Shown here: one piece after another, positions 24,790-35,064 of the stretch
Numbering within the stretch: position 1 is the stretch's first letter
Layout: each line of letters opens with the position of its first letter
NCBI GenBank assembly: GCA_963739795.1
Contig: CAVUBL010000017.1
Span: 265,146-329,145 of the forward strand
Direction of reading: 5' to 3'
DNA length: 64,000 bases
From: CAVUBL01 sp963739795
GTDB taxonomy: Bacteria; Acidobacteriota; Thermoanaerobaculia; Multivoradales; DATKCC01
Notes under the pieces: model-generated
What the model was told of the DNA's origin: nothing
What the model saw: the letters and a program-made list of their open reading frames with translations, nothing else
Databases searched by the model: none
Program-made: the position numbers and the translations under genes

Positions 24790-27060
24790 TCAGAACAGGC
24801 GCCGCTCGCGCGCCCCGGGGTGGCGCGGGGTCGCTTCGAGCCGGGCCGCCTCCTCGCGCAGGCGGCTCGCCAGGCGGGTGTAGCGCAGGCGGGTCCTGCG
24901 GTTCTTCACCGCCAGGGCGAGGGCCTTGGGATCTCCCACCAGCACGACCAGGCGCTTGGCCCGGGTGAGGGCGGTGTAGAGGAGGTTGCGCTCGAGCATC
25001 ACGTAGTGCTGGGTGTGCAGCGGCACCACCACCGCCGGGTACTCGCTTCCCTGGGACTTGTGGATCGAGCAGGCGTAGGCCAGGGCCAGCTCGTCGAGGC
25101 TCGAGAAGCGGTGCTCCACCGTCCGTTCGTCAAACCGGCAGCACACCGTTTCTTCCTCTTCGTCGATCGCCACCAGGCGGCCCACGTCGCCGTTGAAAAC
25201 CTCCAGCTCGTAGTTGTTCTTGATCTGCATGATCTTGTCACCCACCCGGAAGCGGGTGGCACCTCGGGAGACCTCCTTGCCGGTGGGGTTGAGCAGGTCG
25301 CGTAGCGCCTCGTTGAGGCGCACCACGCCGAGCAGGCCCCGGTTCATGGGCGTGAGCACCTGGACGTCCTCGAAGGGGTCCAGGCCGAAGCCTTCCGGGA
25401 TGCGGCGGGTGACTACGGTGGAGAGGGTGCGCAGGGCCTCCTCCGGGTCGCGACGCTCGATGAAGAAGAAGTCCTGACCCGGGGCGCCCTCGGCGTCCCA
25501 GAGGGGCATCTCCCCCCGGTTGACGCGGTGGGCGTTGGCCACGATCCGGCTCTCCCGGGCCTGGCGGAAAATCTCCGTCAGGCGCACCACCTCGGCGGTC
25601 CCCGACGCGATGAGGTCGGAGAGCACGGCGCCCGGTCCCACCGAGGGGAGCTGGTCCACGTCGCCTACCAGGACGAGCTGTGCGTGGTCCCCCAGCGCCG
25701 CCACCAGATGGGAGGCGAGGACGGTGTCGATCATCGAGGCCTCGTCGACGATCACCAGGTCCGCGTCGAGGGGGCGGTCGGGCCGGCGGGTGAAGGTGCC
25801 CGAGGCCGGATCGAGCTCGAGCAGGCGGTGAATCGTCGAGGCCGAGCGGCCGGTGGCCTCGCCCAGGCGTTTCGCCGCCCGGCCGGTGGGCGCGGCCAGG
25901 CGGATCGTGCGGCCCTTGCGGGAGAGGATCTCGACGATCCCCCGCACCAGCGTGGTCTTGCCCGTCCCCGGCCCGCCGGTGATCACCAGGACCTTGGCGG
26001 CGATCGCGCGGCGGATCGCCTGGCGCTGCTCCTCGGCGAGCCCCAGGCCCTCGCGCTCCTCGAACCAGGCGAGGGCCCGCTCGACGTCGATCTCGATGGG
26101 GGAGACCGGGTGGGCGATGAGCTCGGCCATGCGGTGGGCGAGGGTCGCCTCGGCGCCGTGGAGGGAGGCGAGGAAGACCGCTCGGCCGGTGGGCGCTCCC
26201 GCGGCGCCGTCCGGCTCCTCGTCGCCGGCGGCCGGCGCCTCGACCACCGCGTCGCCGGCTCTGGCGAGGGCCTCGATCGCCTCGCCGATGACCTCCGCCT
26301 CGACCGTCAGGAGCCGCTCGGCGGCCTCCACCAACTCGGGCTCGGGCAGGTAGAGGTGCCCGGAGCTCGAGGCTTCCCCCAGGAGGTGGAGGACGCCGGC
26401 CTGGACCCGCCCCGGCGCGGTGGCGGTGATCCCCAGCTTCGAAGCGATCGAGTCGGCGGTGGGGAAGCCGATCCCCACGACCTCCCGAGCGAGGCGGTAC
26501 GGATCGGTCCGGACCACCGACAGGGCGGTCTCCTCGTAGCGCTTGTAGATCTTGATGGCGAGATGGGTGGGCACGTCGTGGGACTGGAGGAAGAGCATGA
26601 CCTCCTTCAGGTCCCGCTGGGCGATGAAGGCCTCCGAGACCGCGGCGCTGCGCCTGGCGCCGATCCCCGGGACCCGGCGCATGCGCTCCGGCTGGTGCTC
26701 GATCACCTCCAGGGTCTCGTCGCCGAAGGCCTCCACGAGGCGCTTCGCCATCACCGGGCCGATCCCGGCGATGAGCCCGGAAGCGAGGTAGCGCTCGATC
26801 CCCTCGCGGGTCGAGGGGCGCACGGTCTGGTACGAGGCGACCCGGAACTGGCGCCCGTACTTGGGGTCGGTGACCCACTCGCCTTCGAGGCGCAGCCGTT
26901 CGCCGGGCTGGACCCCCAGGAGGTTGCCCACGGCGCTCACCGGCTGGATCTCTCCGGCCACCGCCAGCCGCACCACGCTCCACGCGTTGTCGGGGTTGGA
27001 GAAGACGACCCGCTCGAGGGTGCCTTCGAGATGGTCGGGGGAAGGGGGGCCGTCCGCCAC
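24790..27060 (-). CDS. recD2: RecD2-type DNA helicase
   Basis: RecD2 is a 5'-3' helicase outside RecBCD, used in repair and fork maintenance. The 756-residue protein has N-terminal helix-hairpin-helix units (GIGPVMAKRLVEAFG, VPGIGARRSAAV). The Walker A motif is ITGGPGTGKTTLVRG, Walker B VIVDEASMID, and then the helicase motif GDVDQLPSVGPG. The C-terminal UvrD-like part includes ACSIHKSQGSEYPAVVVPLH and NLLYTALTRAK. The GTG at 27060 gives VADGPPSPDHLEG; longer frames run antisense over the divergent regulator. No recB or recC is seen. Confidence 0.9.
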   Translation of the reverse strand: MADGPPSPDHLEGTLERVVFSNPDNAWSVVRLAVAGEIQPVSAVGNLLGVQPGERLRLEGEWVTDPKYGRQFRVASYQTVRPSTREGIERYLASGLIAGIGPVMAKRLVEAFGDETLEVIEHQPERMRRVPGIGARRSAAVSEAFIAQRDLKEVMLFLQSHDVPTHLAIKIYKRYEETALSVVRTDPYRLAREVVGIGFPTADSIASKLGITATAPGRVQAGVLHLLGEASSSGHLYLPEPELVEAAERLLTVEAEVIGEAIEALARAGDAVVEAPAAGDEEPDGAAGAPTGRAVFLASLHGAEATLAHRMAELIAHPVSPIEIDVERALAWFEEREGLGLAEEQRQAIRRAIAAKVLVITGGPGTGKTTLVRGIVEILSRKGRTIRLAAPTGRAAKRLGEATGRSASTIHRLLELDPASGTFTRRPDRPLDADLVIVDEASMIDTVLASHLVAALGDHAQLVLVGDVDQLPSVGPGAVLSDLIASGTAEVVRLTEIFRQARESRIVANAHRVNRGEMPLWDAEGAPGQDFFFIERRDPEEALRTLSTVVTRRIPEGFGLDPFEDVQVLTPMNRGLLGVVRLNEALRDLLNPTGKEVSRGATRFRVGDKIMQIKNNYELEVFNGDVGRLVAIDEEEETVCCRFDERTVEHRFSSLDELALAYACSIHKSQGSEYPAVVVPLHTQHYVMLERNLLYTALTRAKRLVVLVGDPKALALAVKNRRTRLRYTRLASRLREEAARLEATPRHPGARERRLF

Positions 27061-27097
27061 GAGGGGATTGTATCCAGCGCTCGCCAAATGTGCCAAA

Positions 27098-28498
<1,401 letters not shown>

Positions 28499-28500
28499 TC

Positions 28501-28626
28501 GGATGCCCCCCGCAACCCCTCAATCCCCTTCCCACCCCACGGGGGGGAAGGGGACGATTGACTGGATGCCCCCCGCAACCCCTCAATCCCCTTCCCACCC
28601 CACGGGGGGGAAGGGGACGCCTCCAC
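28501..28626. repeat. G-rich palindromic repeat, tandem units 5 and 6
   Basis: Two copies with an exact 63-base period (28501, 28564) begin two bases after the regulator stop. Each has CCCCCCGCAACCCCTCAATC, then CCCTTCCCACCCCACGGGG and GGGAAGGGGAC. The second copy ends in GCCTCCACCCGGT, exactly as in the tandem pair at 18793, so the dimer with this tail appears to be a unit in itself. Confidence 0.85.
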
Positions 28627-28679
28627 CCGGTTGGGACTTTCGGGTGCGGGACGAGTCTTGACCGAGCATAGGAGACACG

Positions 28680-28898
28680 ATGGAAGTACCGGCCGAGGTG
28701 CTGATCCACAACGAGACCGTAGGCATGAAGGGGAGCCAGGGACGGCTGCTCCAGATCAGCGCCGACGGCTACTACGAAGTGAACGTGAAGTTCGGAGACC
28801 GCCTGCACCGGGTGCTGCTGCCCATCGCCCGGACGGTGCTGATCAGCCGAGACGCCGAGGAGGTCGTGACGACGGAGGACGTGGAGATCGAAAGGTGA
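28680..28898 (+). CDS. Conserved 72-residue hypothetical protein
   Basis: The ATG at 28680 follows ATAGGAGACACG. The product MEVPAEVLIHNETVGMKGSQ, then GRLLQISADGYYEVNVKFGD, ends in strands with RVLLPIARTVLISRD. It is a small all-beta protein without cysteines or membrane segments. The composition is that of a real gene, and the frame is short but cleanly bounded. The function is unknown. The 280 bases after it (28899-29178) show no gene and no clear terminator. Confidence 0.6.
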   Translation: MEVPAEVLIHNETVGMKGSQGRLLQISADGYYEVNVKFGDRLHRVLLPIARTVLISRDAEEVVTTEDVEIER

Positions 28899-29178
28899 CG
28901 GGACCTCCCGCCCTTGCGAACGGCGCGGCTTGCTAGAACGGTGGGGCGGAGGAGCCGCGCCTCGGCACGGTCCGCGCCTGTCCGCCTCGGACTCCGCGAA
29001 GCCCCGTTGAGCGCGGCCCGTGACGTCGCCGGTCGGGAGGTCCCGTCACCACGGGGGCGGACTCCTCGGCGACGGCCGCCACGACGTCGATCCCCCATAG
29101 CCACGGGTCGGACCCTGATGCCGGGAGGCTCGGGTCCGGTGCCTCCGATTCTCCGAAGTCGAGCGTTCCTCGCGGCCG

Positions 29179-29540
29179 CTACGGCGTGAAGCCGCCCCGG
29201 TCGAAGAGGCCGGTGAGGTCGTCCTTGCCCGGGGCGGCGCCTTCGATCCGGTAGTACTTGGTGTCGCCGGTGGAGACTTGCTCGATCCAGACCTCGACGG
29301 TCGAGGTCGTGAACTTGACGATCGTCGGCCAGAGCTTGCCGTTGGGCTTGGGCCCCACGATCCGCACGAAGATCTCCGAGCGCCCCGGGATCGCGCCCGA
29401 GAAGCAGAGGGTCTCCCCGATGCAGGCCGGCTCCTGGCGGACGTCCTGCGCCTCGGCCTCCCGCCGTGATCCGCGCGTGGAAGCGGAAATCGGGGTAGTC
29501 GGGCGAGGTGAGGACCGGGCCCGCCGGCGGTAGGGGCGAG
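29179..29540 (-). pseudogene. Duplicated, frameshifted C-terminal domain of the PD40 protein
   Basis: The minus strand encodes GPVLTSPDYPDFRFHARI, then after a frame change near 29450 EPACIGETLCFSGAIPGRSE, IFVRIVGPKPNG and VEVWIEQVSTGDTKYYRIEG, stopping at 29179 after LFDRGGFTP. The same domain (ETACFSGSIPGRSELFLRVV, then GPKPNG) ends the PD40 gene about 300 bases upstream. It has no start codon of its own beyond an internal ATG. It is either a tandem duplicate decaying, or the true 3' end of a longer original gene. Confidence 0.5.
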
Positions 29541-29631
29541 CTCCGCGGTCAGTGGCGGCGACCTGCGAGTGGGGGGCCGCGTTCGGGCGGCCTCGGGAAG
29601 GAACCCTGAGCGATGGAAGAGCCCCGGCAGC

Positions 29632-31149
29632 TCATCGCGCCCCGGCGGCGCTCCCGGCAGCCGGTAATAGCCTCGTGACTCCCGTGCTCAGTCTGCTCGA
29701 CCCAGACCTCCACCTCGAAGTGGAGAACTTGACGAGCGTCGGCCAGAGGAAGCCATTGGGCTTGGGACCGACGACCCGGAGGAAAAGCTCCGAGCGGCCC
29801 GGGATCGAGCCGGAGAAGCAGGCCGTCTCGGGAATGCAGCCGGGCTCCAGGGTCCCCGCGAGGCCTTGACCGCCCGTGGTGGAGAAGCGGACGCGAAGCT
29901 CGAAGTCCTCGAGGCCTGGGGCGCGGATGCCGGGGCCAGGCGGCGGCTGCGGCCCGAGGGTGCAGCTCGCGCTGAACACCCTGACGGAGAAATCCGAGGG
30001 CCCGCCGTCCGGATTGCCGCGAAAGGGAAACACCAGCACGTCTCCCGGGCCGTTGATCGCGGTGAGGGACTGGGTGTTCAAACTCTCTCCTCGGGTGACC
30101 TGGACGAGGCGATCGGCGAGCCGGTCGTACAGGAACACCTGGCGGTCCTCGCCCGGGTTCTCGCCGGTGACGTTGGTGGAGCTGACGAACGAGATTCGGG
30201 TGCCGTCGAAGTTGACGGCAGGTCGGGTGACGACGACTCCATCGAGCAGCGGCGTGACGGTTCCGGTCGGGACGTCGAAGGCCTGGAGACGGCCGTCGAC
30301 GTCGTAGACCGCGGTGCGGCCGTCGCCGGAGAGGTCCCCGGGGCCGACGTTGCCGTGGCTGGCGGTGACCCTTCCGAGGCGGCCCGTGGCCACGTCGTAC
30401 AGGTAGAGCTGCGGCCAGGGATACGGGAAGTCGCCGAGCTGGTCCTCGTAGGAGTAGATGAGCACCTTGGCGCCGGAGAAGTCGATCCGGGGCTGTTCGG
30501 AGAAGGAGAGCTGGGTAAGCTGTTCGTAGCTTCCGTCGCGGGCGTCGTAGAGAAAGACGCGGTCTTGCCGGGAAGGGTTGTCGCCCGTCAGGTCCTGGTC
30601 GGAGACGAACACGAGACGACTCCCGTCTCCGCTTAGCCGGGGCTGGAAGAGGACTGGCCTCGAGCTCGAGCTGATCAACTTCGAGAAGTGGGTGGCCCGG
30701 TCTGCCAGGATCAAGGCCTCCAGCTCGTCGGCCACGGTGGAGACCTGGAGCTGATAGGCGACCCTTGCCCCGTCACCGCTGATCGCGGGATCGAACGGTC
30801 GCTCGTCCGGGTAGGAGGTGTGGGACACCTGCTCGGCGAGGCCGGTGCGGCGATCGATGACGAAGATCTCGGAGCCGCCGTCCGGGTTCTCGGCAGTCAG
30901 CCGGTAGCTCTCCAGGGCGCTTCGCACACCGGAGAAGTCCACCGAGATCGGTCGCTGGGAGGTCTCCAGCCCGTCGTCCAGGAGAGTCCGAATCGTGCAG
31001 GTGGGCGCTCCGGAGGAGGCCAGGGCGGGAATGGCGAGGCCGGAGGCGGCGAGGATGACGGCGACGATCCGGCCGGCGGGGAAAGCCGGCTTGAGCGCTG
31101 CGGTGAGTTCTCCGTGTCTCGGTCGTTCGGGAAAGATCAGGGATACCAT
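29632..31149 (-). CDS. Secreted TolB-like beta-propeller (PD40) protein, damaged C-terminus
   Basis: This 505-residue protein has a hydrophobic N-terminal signal (GRIVAVILAASGLAIPALAS). PD40/TolB-type repeats follow: PAISGDGARVAYQLQ, PRLSGDGSRLVFVSDQDLTG, VNFDGTRISFVSSTNVTGEN. The C-terminal domain holds a Cys pair (GCIPETAC), then SELFLRVVGPKPNG and LVKFSTS. Beyond this the frame derails: the expected EVEVWVEQ, STGVTR and YYRLPGAPPG lie in three alternating frames between 29780 and 29650. The annotated ending is therefore probably not the native one. Exported propellers of this kind are common in Acidobacteriota; the function is unknown. Confidence 0.75.
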   Translation of the reverse strand: MVSLIFPERPRHGELTAALKPAFPAGRIVAVILAASGLAIPALASSGAPTCTIRTLLDDGLETSQRPISVDFSGVRSALESYRLTAENPDGGSEIFVIDRRTGLAEQVSHTSYPDERPFDPAISGDGARVAYQLQVSTVADELEALILADRATHFSKLISSSSRPVLFQPRLSGDGSRLVFVSDQDLTGDNPSRQDRVFLYDARDGSYEQLTQLSFSEQPRIDFSGAKVLIYSYEDQLGDFPYPWPQLYLYDVATGRLGRVTASHGNVGPGDLSGDGRTAVYDVDGRLQAFDVPTGTVTPLLDGVVVTRPAVNFDGTRISFVSSTNVTGENPGEDRQVFLYDRLADRLVQVTRGESLNTQSLTAINGPGDVLVFPFRGNPDGGPSDFSVRVFSASCTLGPQPPPGPGIRAPGLEDFELRVRFSTTGGQGLAGTLEPGCIPETACFSGSIPGRSELFLRVVGPKPNGFLWPTLVKFSTSRWRSGSSRLSTGVTRLLPAAGSAAGAR

Positions 31150-31364
31150 CTAGCTGCACCTCTCCCCTCGGTGCTCCGAGGGTGTGGACGTCCAACTTGG
31201 GGTTGCCGGGGGAAATGCGAGCGGGCGGCTGGGATCGCTCCTGCGTCCCGGTGGCTCGGGATGAGCCTGGCCCGCTACGGGCTACTGAGCGCTCTTTTCC
31301 GATGCGCGAGCGCTCACTAGAGTCCGCAGTATGCGCGCGGGTGGCGCCTCTGTCAAAGAAATTC

Positions 31365-32105
31365 TCAATGTCGAAGCGACATCGCCCGCAGCATCTCCCG
31401 GACGGCCTCGGCGAGGCCGACGAGGACGGCTCGGGAGATGAGGGCGTGGCCGATGTTGAGCTCCTGGATCTCGGGGATCCCGGCGATGGGGCCGACGTTG
31501 GCGGCGGTCAGGCCGTGGCCGGCGTAGACGTGGAGGCCGGCCTCGCCGCCGCGGCGGGCGGCCTCGCGGACCTTTGCGAGCTCGACCTCGACGGCGTGCT
31601 CTGAGGTCGCAGCGCGGGCCACCTTCGTGTAGGCGTCGGTGTTGATCTCGAAGCCGCCCACGACCTCCCGGGGCAGCGCGGCCGCCGCTTCGATCTGCCG
31701 CGCCTCGGGGTCGAGGAAGAGGGAGACCAGAATCCCGGCACCGGCGAGGCGGCGGGCGGCGGACTCGATCCGGTCCCGGTGGCGGGTGAGGTCGAGGCCG
31801 CCCTCGGTGGTCAGCTCCTCGGGGTGCTCGGGGACCAGGGAGACATGGTCCGGCCGGTGGGCCAGCGCGATCGCCACCATCTCGTCGGAAGCCGCCATCT
31901 CGAGGTTGAGCTTGCCGGCGATGCTCGCCCGCAGGCGCGCCACGTCCTCCTCCTGGATGTGGCGCCGGTCGCCGCGCAGGTGGACCGTGATGCCGTGGGC
32001 GCCGGCCTCCTCCGCGATTCGGGCGGCCTCGACCGGGTCGGGGTAGGCGGCTCCCCGAGCCTGGCGCAGGGTGGCGATGTGATCTACGTTGACCGAAAGC
32101 CTCAT
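31365..32105 (-). CDS. pdxJ: Pyridoxine 5'-phosphate synthase
   Basis: PdxJ condenses 1-deoxyxylulose 5-phosphate with 3-amino-2-oxopropyl phosphate to form vitamin B6. The 246-residue TIM barrel reads RLSVNVDHIATLRQARG, then GITVHLRGDRRHIQEEDV, NLEMAASDEM, LVPEHPEELTTEGGLDL and HAGHGL-like YAGHGLTAANV, all standard. The ATG at 32105 overlaps the glmM stop as ATGA and has GGAGG upstream. Because of a frameshift in glmM, the raw open frame falsely joins the two genes into one 730-residue protein. It is the last gene of the cdaA-cdaR-glmM run. Confidence 0.93.
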   Translation of the reverse strand: MRLSVNVDHIATLRQARGAAYPDPVEAARIAEEAGAHGITVHLRGDRRHIQEEDVARLRASIAGKLNLEMAASDEMVAIALAHRPDHVSLVPEHPEELTTEGGLDLTRHRDRIESAARRLAGAGILVSLFLDPEARQIEAAAALPREVVGGFEINTDAYTKVARAATSEHAVEVELAKVREAARRGGEAGLHVYAGHGLTAANVGPIAGIPEIQELNIGHALISRAVLVGLAEAVREMLRAMSLRH

Positions 32106-33557
32106 GCCTGAGCCTCCACGTCGACCGGCGCGTCCGCTCCGATCGCCTCCTCGATGGCGGCGGCGATGCTGCGGGCCAGCGCCTCGATCTCGTTCTGCTC
32201 GGGCCCTTCGATCATGACCCGGGCGAGCGGCTCGGTGCCGCTGTAGCGCAGCACCAGCCGGCCCTCGGAGCCCAACCGCTCCTCCGCCTCGCGGGCCGCC
32301 GCCGCGACGGCGGGCAGCTCGAGCAGGTCGGGCTTCGCGCTCACCGGGACGTTGACCAGGACCTGGGGGAAGCGGGTGAATCCCGCGAGCAGGGCGGAGA
32401 GCGGCCTGGCCGGAAGCGCCCGCCCGTACCTCCCGGGCGACGAGGAACGCCATCTGCAGGGCGGTGAGGAGGCCGTCGCCGGTGGTGGACAGGCCCAGGT
32501 GCACCACGTGGCCGGACTGCTCGCCGCCCAACAGGAGCGACTCCCGGCGCAGGGTGTCCACCACCTCGCGGTCTCCCACCCCGCAGCGCTCGACGGCGAT
32601 GCCGTGCCCGGCGAGGGCCCGCTCGAGGCCCAGGTTGCTCATGGAGGTGGCGACGATGCGGGCCGGCTCCAGGGAGCCGGTCTCGGCGAGCTCCCGGGCC
32701 CACAGGTAGAGGATCGCGTCGCCGTCCCGTTCGAGGCCCCCCTCGTCCACCAGGATCGCCCGGTCGGCGTCGCCGTCGAAGGCGACCCCCAGGTGGTACC
32801 CGCCGGCCAGGACCTCGCGGGCCAGGTCGCGGGTGTCGGTGGAGCCGCACGCCAGGTTCACGTTGCGCCCGTCGGGGGAGGCGTGGATCACCCGGATCCC
32901 GGCGCCGAGGCGCCGGAAAAGGGGCTCGGCGAAGGCCGAGGCGGCGCCGTTGCCGGCGTCGACCGCCAGGCGCAGCCCGGCCAGGGGTTGCCGTCCCGGC
33001 AGGGTGGAGGCGAGAGCCTCGAGGTAGTGCTCGACCAGGGCCTCTCCGTGGGAGCCGAGCCCCAAGGCCCCGCCCTCGCCACCCTCGCTGGTCCCAGACG
33101 GCTCCGACCGGGCCGGCCGTCCGGCCAGGAGCCGGGTTTCAAGGGCCGCCTCGGCCGCCTCGCTCCACTTGAAGCCCCAGGGGTCGATGAGCTTGATGCC
33201 GTTGTCGGGGTAGGGGTTGTGGCTCGCCGAGACCGCCACGCCGGCCGCCGTGCCCAGTCCCCTGACCAGGTACGCGATCCCGGCGGTCGGCAGTACACCG
33301 ACCCAGCGAGGGTCGGCGTCGCCGGCGGAGAGGCCGGCGGCGAGCCAGGCGCAGATCGTCGGCGTCGACTCCCGGGTGTCGCCGCCCAGGACCACCTCGG
33401 GCCGGCTCTCTCCGGTCGTCTCTCGGAGCGACTGGGCCAGGTGGCGCCCGAGGCCGGTCACGGTCGCCCGGTCGAGGGGGAAGGTGCCGAAGGGTGCCCG
33501 GATGCCGTCGGTCCCGAACAGGCGCCGCACGCCGGAGGCTGCGTCCTGTCCGGTCAC
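32102..33557 (-). CDS. glmM: Phosphoglucosamine mutase, apparent frameshift
   Basis: GlmM converts glucosamine 6-phosphate to the 1-phosphate for peptidoglycan and LPS. The GTG start (33557) follows GGAGGTG. N-terminal FGTDGIRAPFG, the catalytic serine loop GVAVSASHNPYPDNGIKL and metal loop AFDGDADRAI are intact. After FLVAREVRAG, near 32400, the frame breaks. The proper continuation, LSALLAGFTRFPQVLVNVPV then SAKPDLLELP and RYSGTEPLARVMIEG, lies one base off and ends at 32102. The gene should be essential, so a sequence error is more likely than a real mutation. It overlaps cdaR (GTGA) and pdxJ (ATGA). Confidence 0.88.
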
Positions 33558-34255
33558 GGTTCACCTCCGTCGGGGTGCGCGGCGGCGGCCGGGGCCAGGG
33601 CGTCCTTGGAGAGCTGGGGCGGCTCGATGGGCACGCGCACCCGCACCAGGCCCGGGTCGACGCTGGCCAGGGGGTCCGGCGGGATGAGCGACGCCATCTC
33701 GTCGAAGGTCTGGGCGTGACCGTTCAGGCTCACCGGCCGAGTCCGGATGATGCCCAGGTGCTCGAGACGGCTCTCCGGGCCCTTCACGCTCACCGCCGGA
33801 GGGATCGCCACCGGCTCGCCCACGGCGGCGCCGGCTCCGGGCTCGCCGGCCAGGTCCACCTCCACCGGCAAGCGCTTGACCACCTCCCGGTCCAGGTGGA
33901 GGTGCAGGACGTTGGGGTCGAGGGAGACCACCTCCACCCCCTCGGGCACGTAGACCTGGTCCGACGAGAGCGGCTTGTCGACGGGGCCGGGGTCCTTCTG
34001 GGGCAGCTCGACCAGCACGTTGACCAGGAAGGGGTTGAGGGTGCGCACCCGCCGCGAGCCGCCGCGCACCCGCACGTCGATCTGTTGCACCGGGTCCAGG
34101 ACCATCATGTCCTTGGCGGTGTCGTAGGTCACCGAGGCCTGGACCACCCGCTCGCTCTGGCGCTCGCGCTTCTCCCAGGAGAGGAAGAACCAGAGCGAGA
34201 CGGCGATCGCCAGGGCCAGCAGCCGCATCCACCAGAGGCTCGCCCTCTCGGTCAT
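33554..34255 (-). CDS. cdaR: CdaR-like YbbR-domain regulator of CdaA
   Basis: CdaR is a membrane-anchored extracytoplasmic partner of the c-di-AMP cyclase. This 233-residue protein has one N-terminal helix (MRLLALAIAVSLWFFLSWEK) followed by two YbbR-type repeats. These have VVQASVTYDTAKDMM with VDVRVRGGSRRV-type spacing, and VVKRLPVEVDLAG. The typical family has up to four repeats, so this is a short member. It starts at an ATG overlapping the cdaA stop (ATGA) and ends overlapping the GTG of glmM, giving the classic cdaA-cdaR-glmM order. Confidence 0.85.
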   Translation of the reverse strand: MTERASLWWMRLLALAIAVSLWFFLSWEKRERQSERVVQASVTYDTAKDMMVLDPVQQIDVRVRGGSRRVRTLNPFLVNVLVELPQKDPGPVDKPLSSDQVYVPEGVEVVSLDPNVLHLHLDREVVKRLPVEVDLAGEPGAGAAVGEPVAIPPAVSVKGPESRLEHLGIIRTRPVSLNGHAQTFDEMASLIPPDPLASVDPGLVRVRVPIEPPQLSKDALAPAAAAHPDGGEP

Positions 34256-35064
34256 GCCGCCGCCCTCCCTTTGAGGGGCCGGGTCTCGGGCTTGAGGTCC
34301 GAGATCAGGTACTTGTAGAGGGTGTTGCGCAGGCTCTTCGGGTCCAGGCCGCGGACGAGCTGGCCGTCGTAGGCGAGGGAGATCACCCCGGTCTCCTCGG
34401 AGACCACCAGCGCGACGGCGTCGGTCTCCTCGCTGATGCCGAGCGCCGCCCGGTGGCGCGTGCCGAAGTCCTTCGAGAGCTCGGGGTTGAGGGTCAGCGG
34501 CAGGAACGAGGCCGCCGCCGCGATGCGGTCGCATTGGATGATGACGGCCCCGTCGTGGAGGGGAGTGTCGGGAGTGAAGATGTTGATCAGCAGGTCGAAG
34601 GAGACGACGGCGTCGAGGGCGATGCCGTTCTCTACGTATGTGCGCAGCCCGTCGAGGCGCTCGATCACCACCAGGGCGCCGATCCGGCGCGACGAGAGGC
34701 TGGTGGCGGCCAGGACGAGCTCGTGGAAGGTGGACTCCACCTGCTGGTTGCGCGACAGGCCCCACAGGGGATTGCGGCCGAAGCTCGCCAGGGCCCGCCG
34801 GATCTCGTGCTGGAACAGCACGATGATGGCGAAGGGCAGGAAGATGAGGAGGCTCTCCAGGATCCGCTTCAGGGTCGGAAGGTCGGCGATCCGGGCCAGG
34901 TAGTAGACCAGCCCGATGAACAGAATCCCCAGGAGCATCTGGACCGCCCGGGTGCCCCGGATCAGCAGCAGCAGGTTGTAGACGATGATCGCCACCGCCA
35001 GGATGTCGACCACGTCGCGCCACGGCACGTGGAAGGGGAGGTGGAGGATCTCGAACAGGATCAA
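34252..35064 (-). CDS. cdaA: Diadenylate cyclase
   Basis: CdaA makes the second messenger c-di-AMP from two ATP, controlling potassium, osmotic balance and wall stress. The 270-residue protein has three N-terminal membrane helices (VVDILAVAIIVYNLLLLIRG, VQMLLGILFIGLVYYLA and a third). The DAC domain has the catalytic DTPLHDGAVII and GTRHRAALGISEETDA motifs. The likely start is a TTG at 35064 in the overlap TTGA with the folP stop, supported by GGGGAGGCG. GlmM, encoded downstream, is known to inhibit CdaA in Firmicutes; whether that holds here is unknown. Confidence 0.92.
   Translation of the reverse strand: MILFEILHLPFHVPWRDVVDILAVAIIVYNLLLLIRGTRAVQMLLGILFIGLVYYLARIADLPTLKRILESLLIFLPFAIIVLFQHEIRRALASFGRNPLWGLSRNQQVESTFHELVLAATSLSSRRIGALVVIERLDGLRTYVENGIALDAVVSFDLLINIFTPDTPLHDGAVIIQCDRIAAAASFLPLTLNPELSKDFGTRHRAALGISEETDAVALVVSEETGVISLAYDGQLVRGLDPKSLRNTLYKYLISDLKPETRPLKGRAAA

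Noticed and set aside
31365..33557. A single 730-residue GlmM-PdxJ fusion
   Set aside because: The middle is Arg/Pro-rich noise. The proper GlmM C-terminus is one base out of frame and ends in an ATGA overlap with pdxJ.
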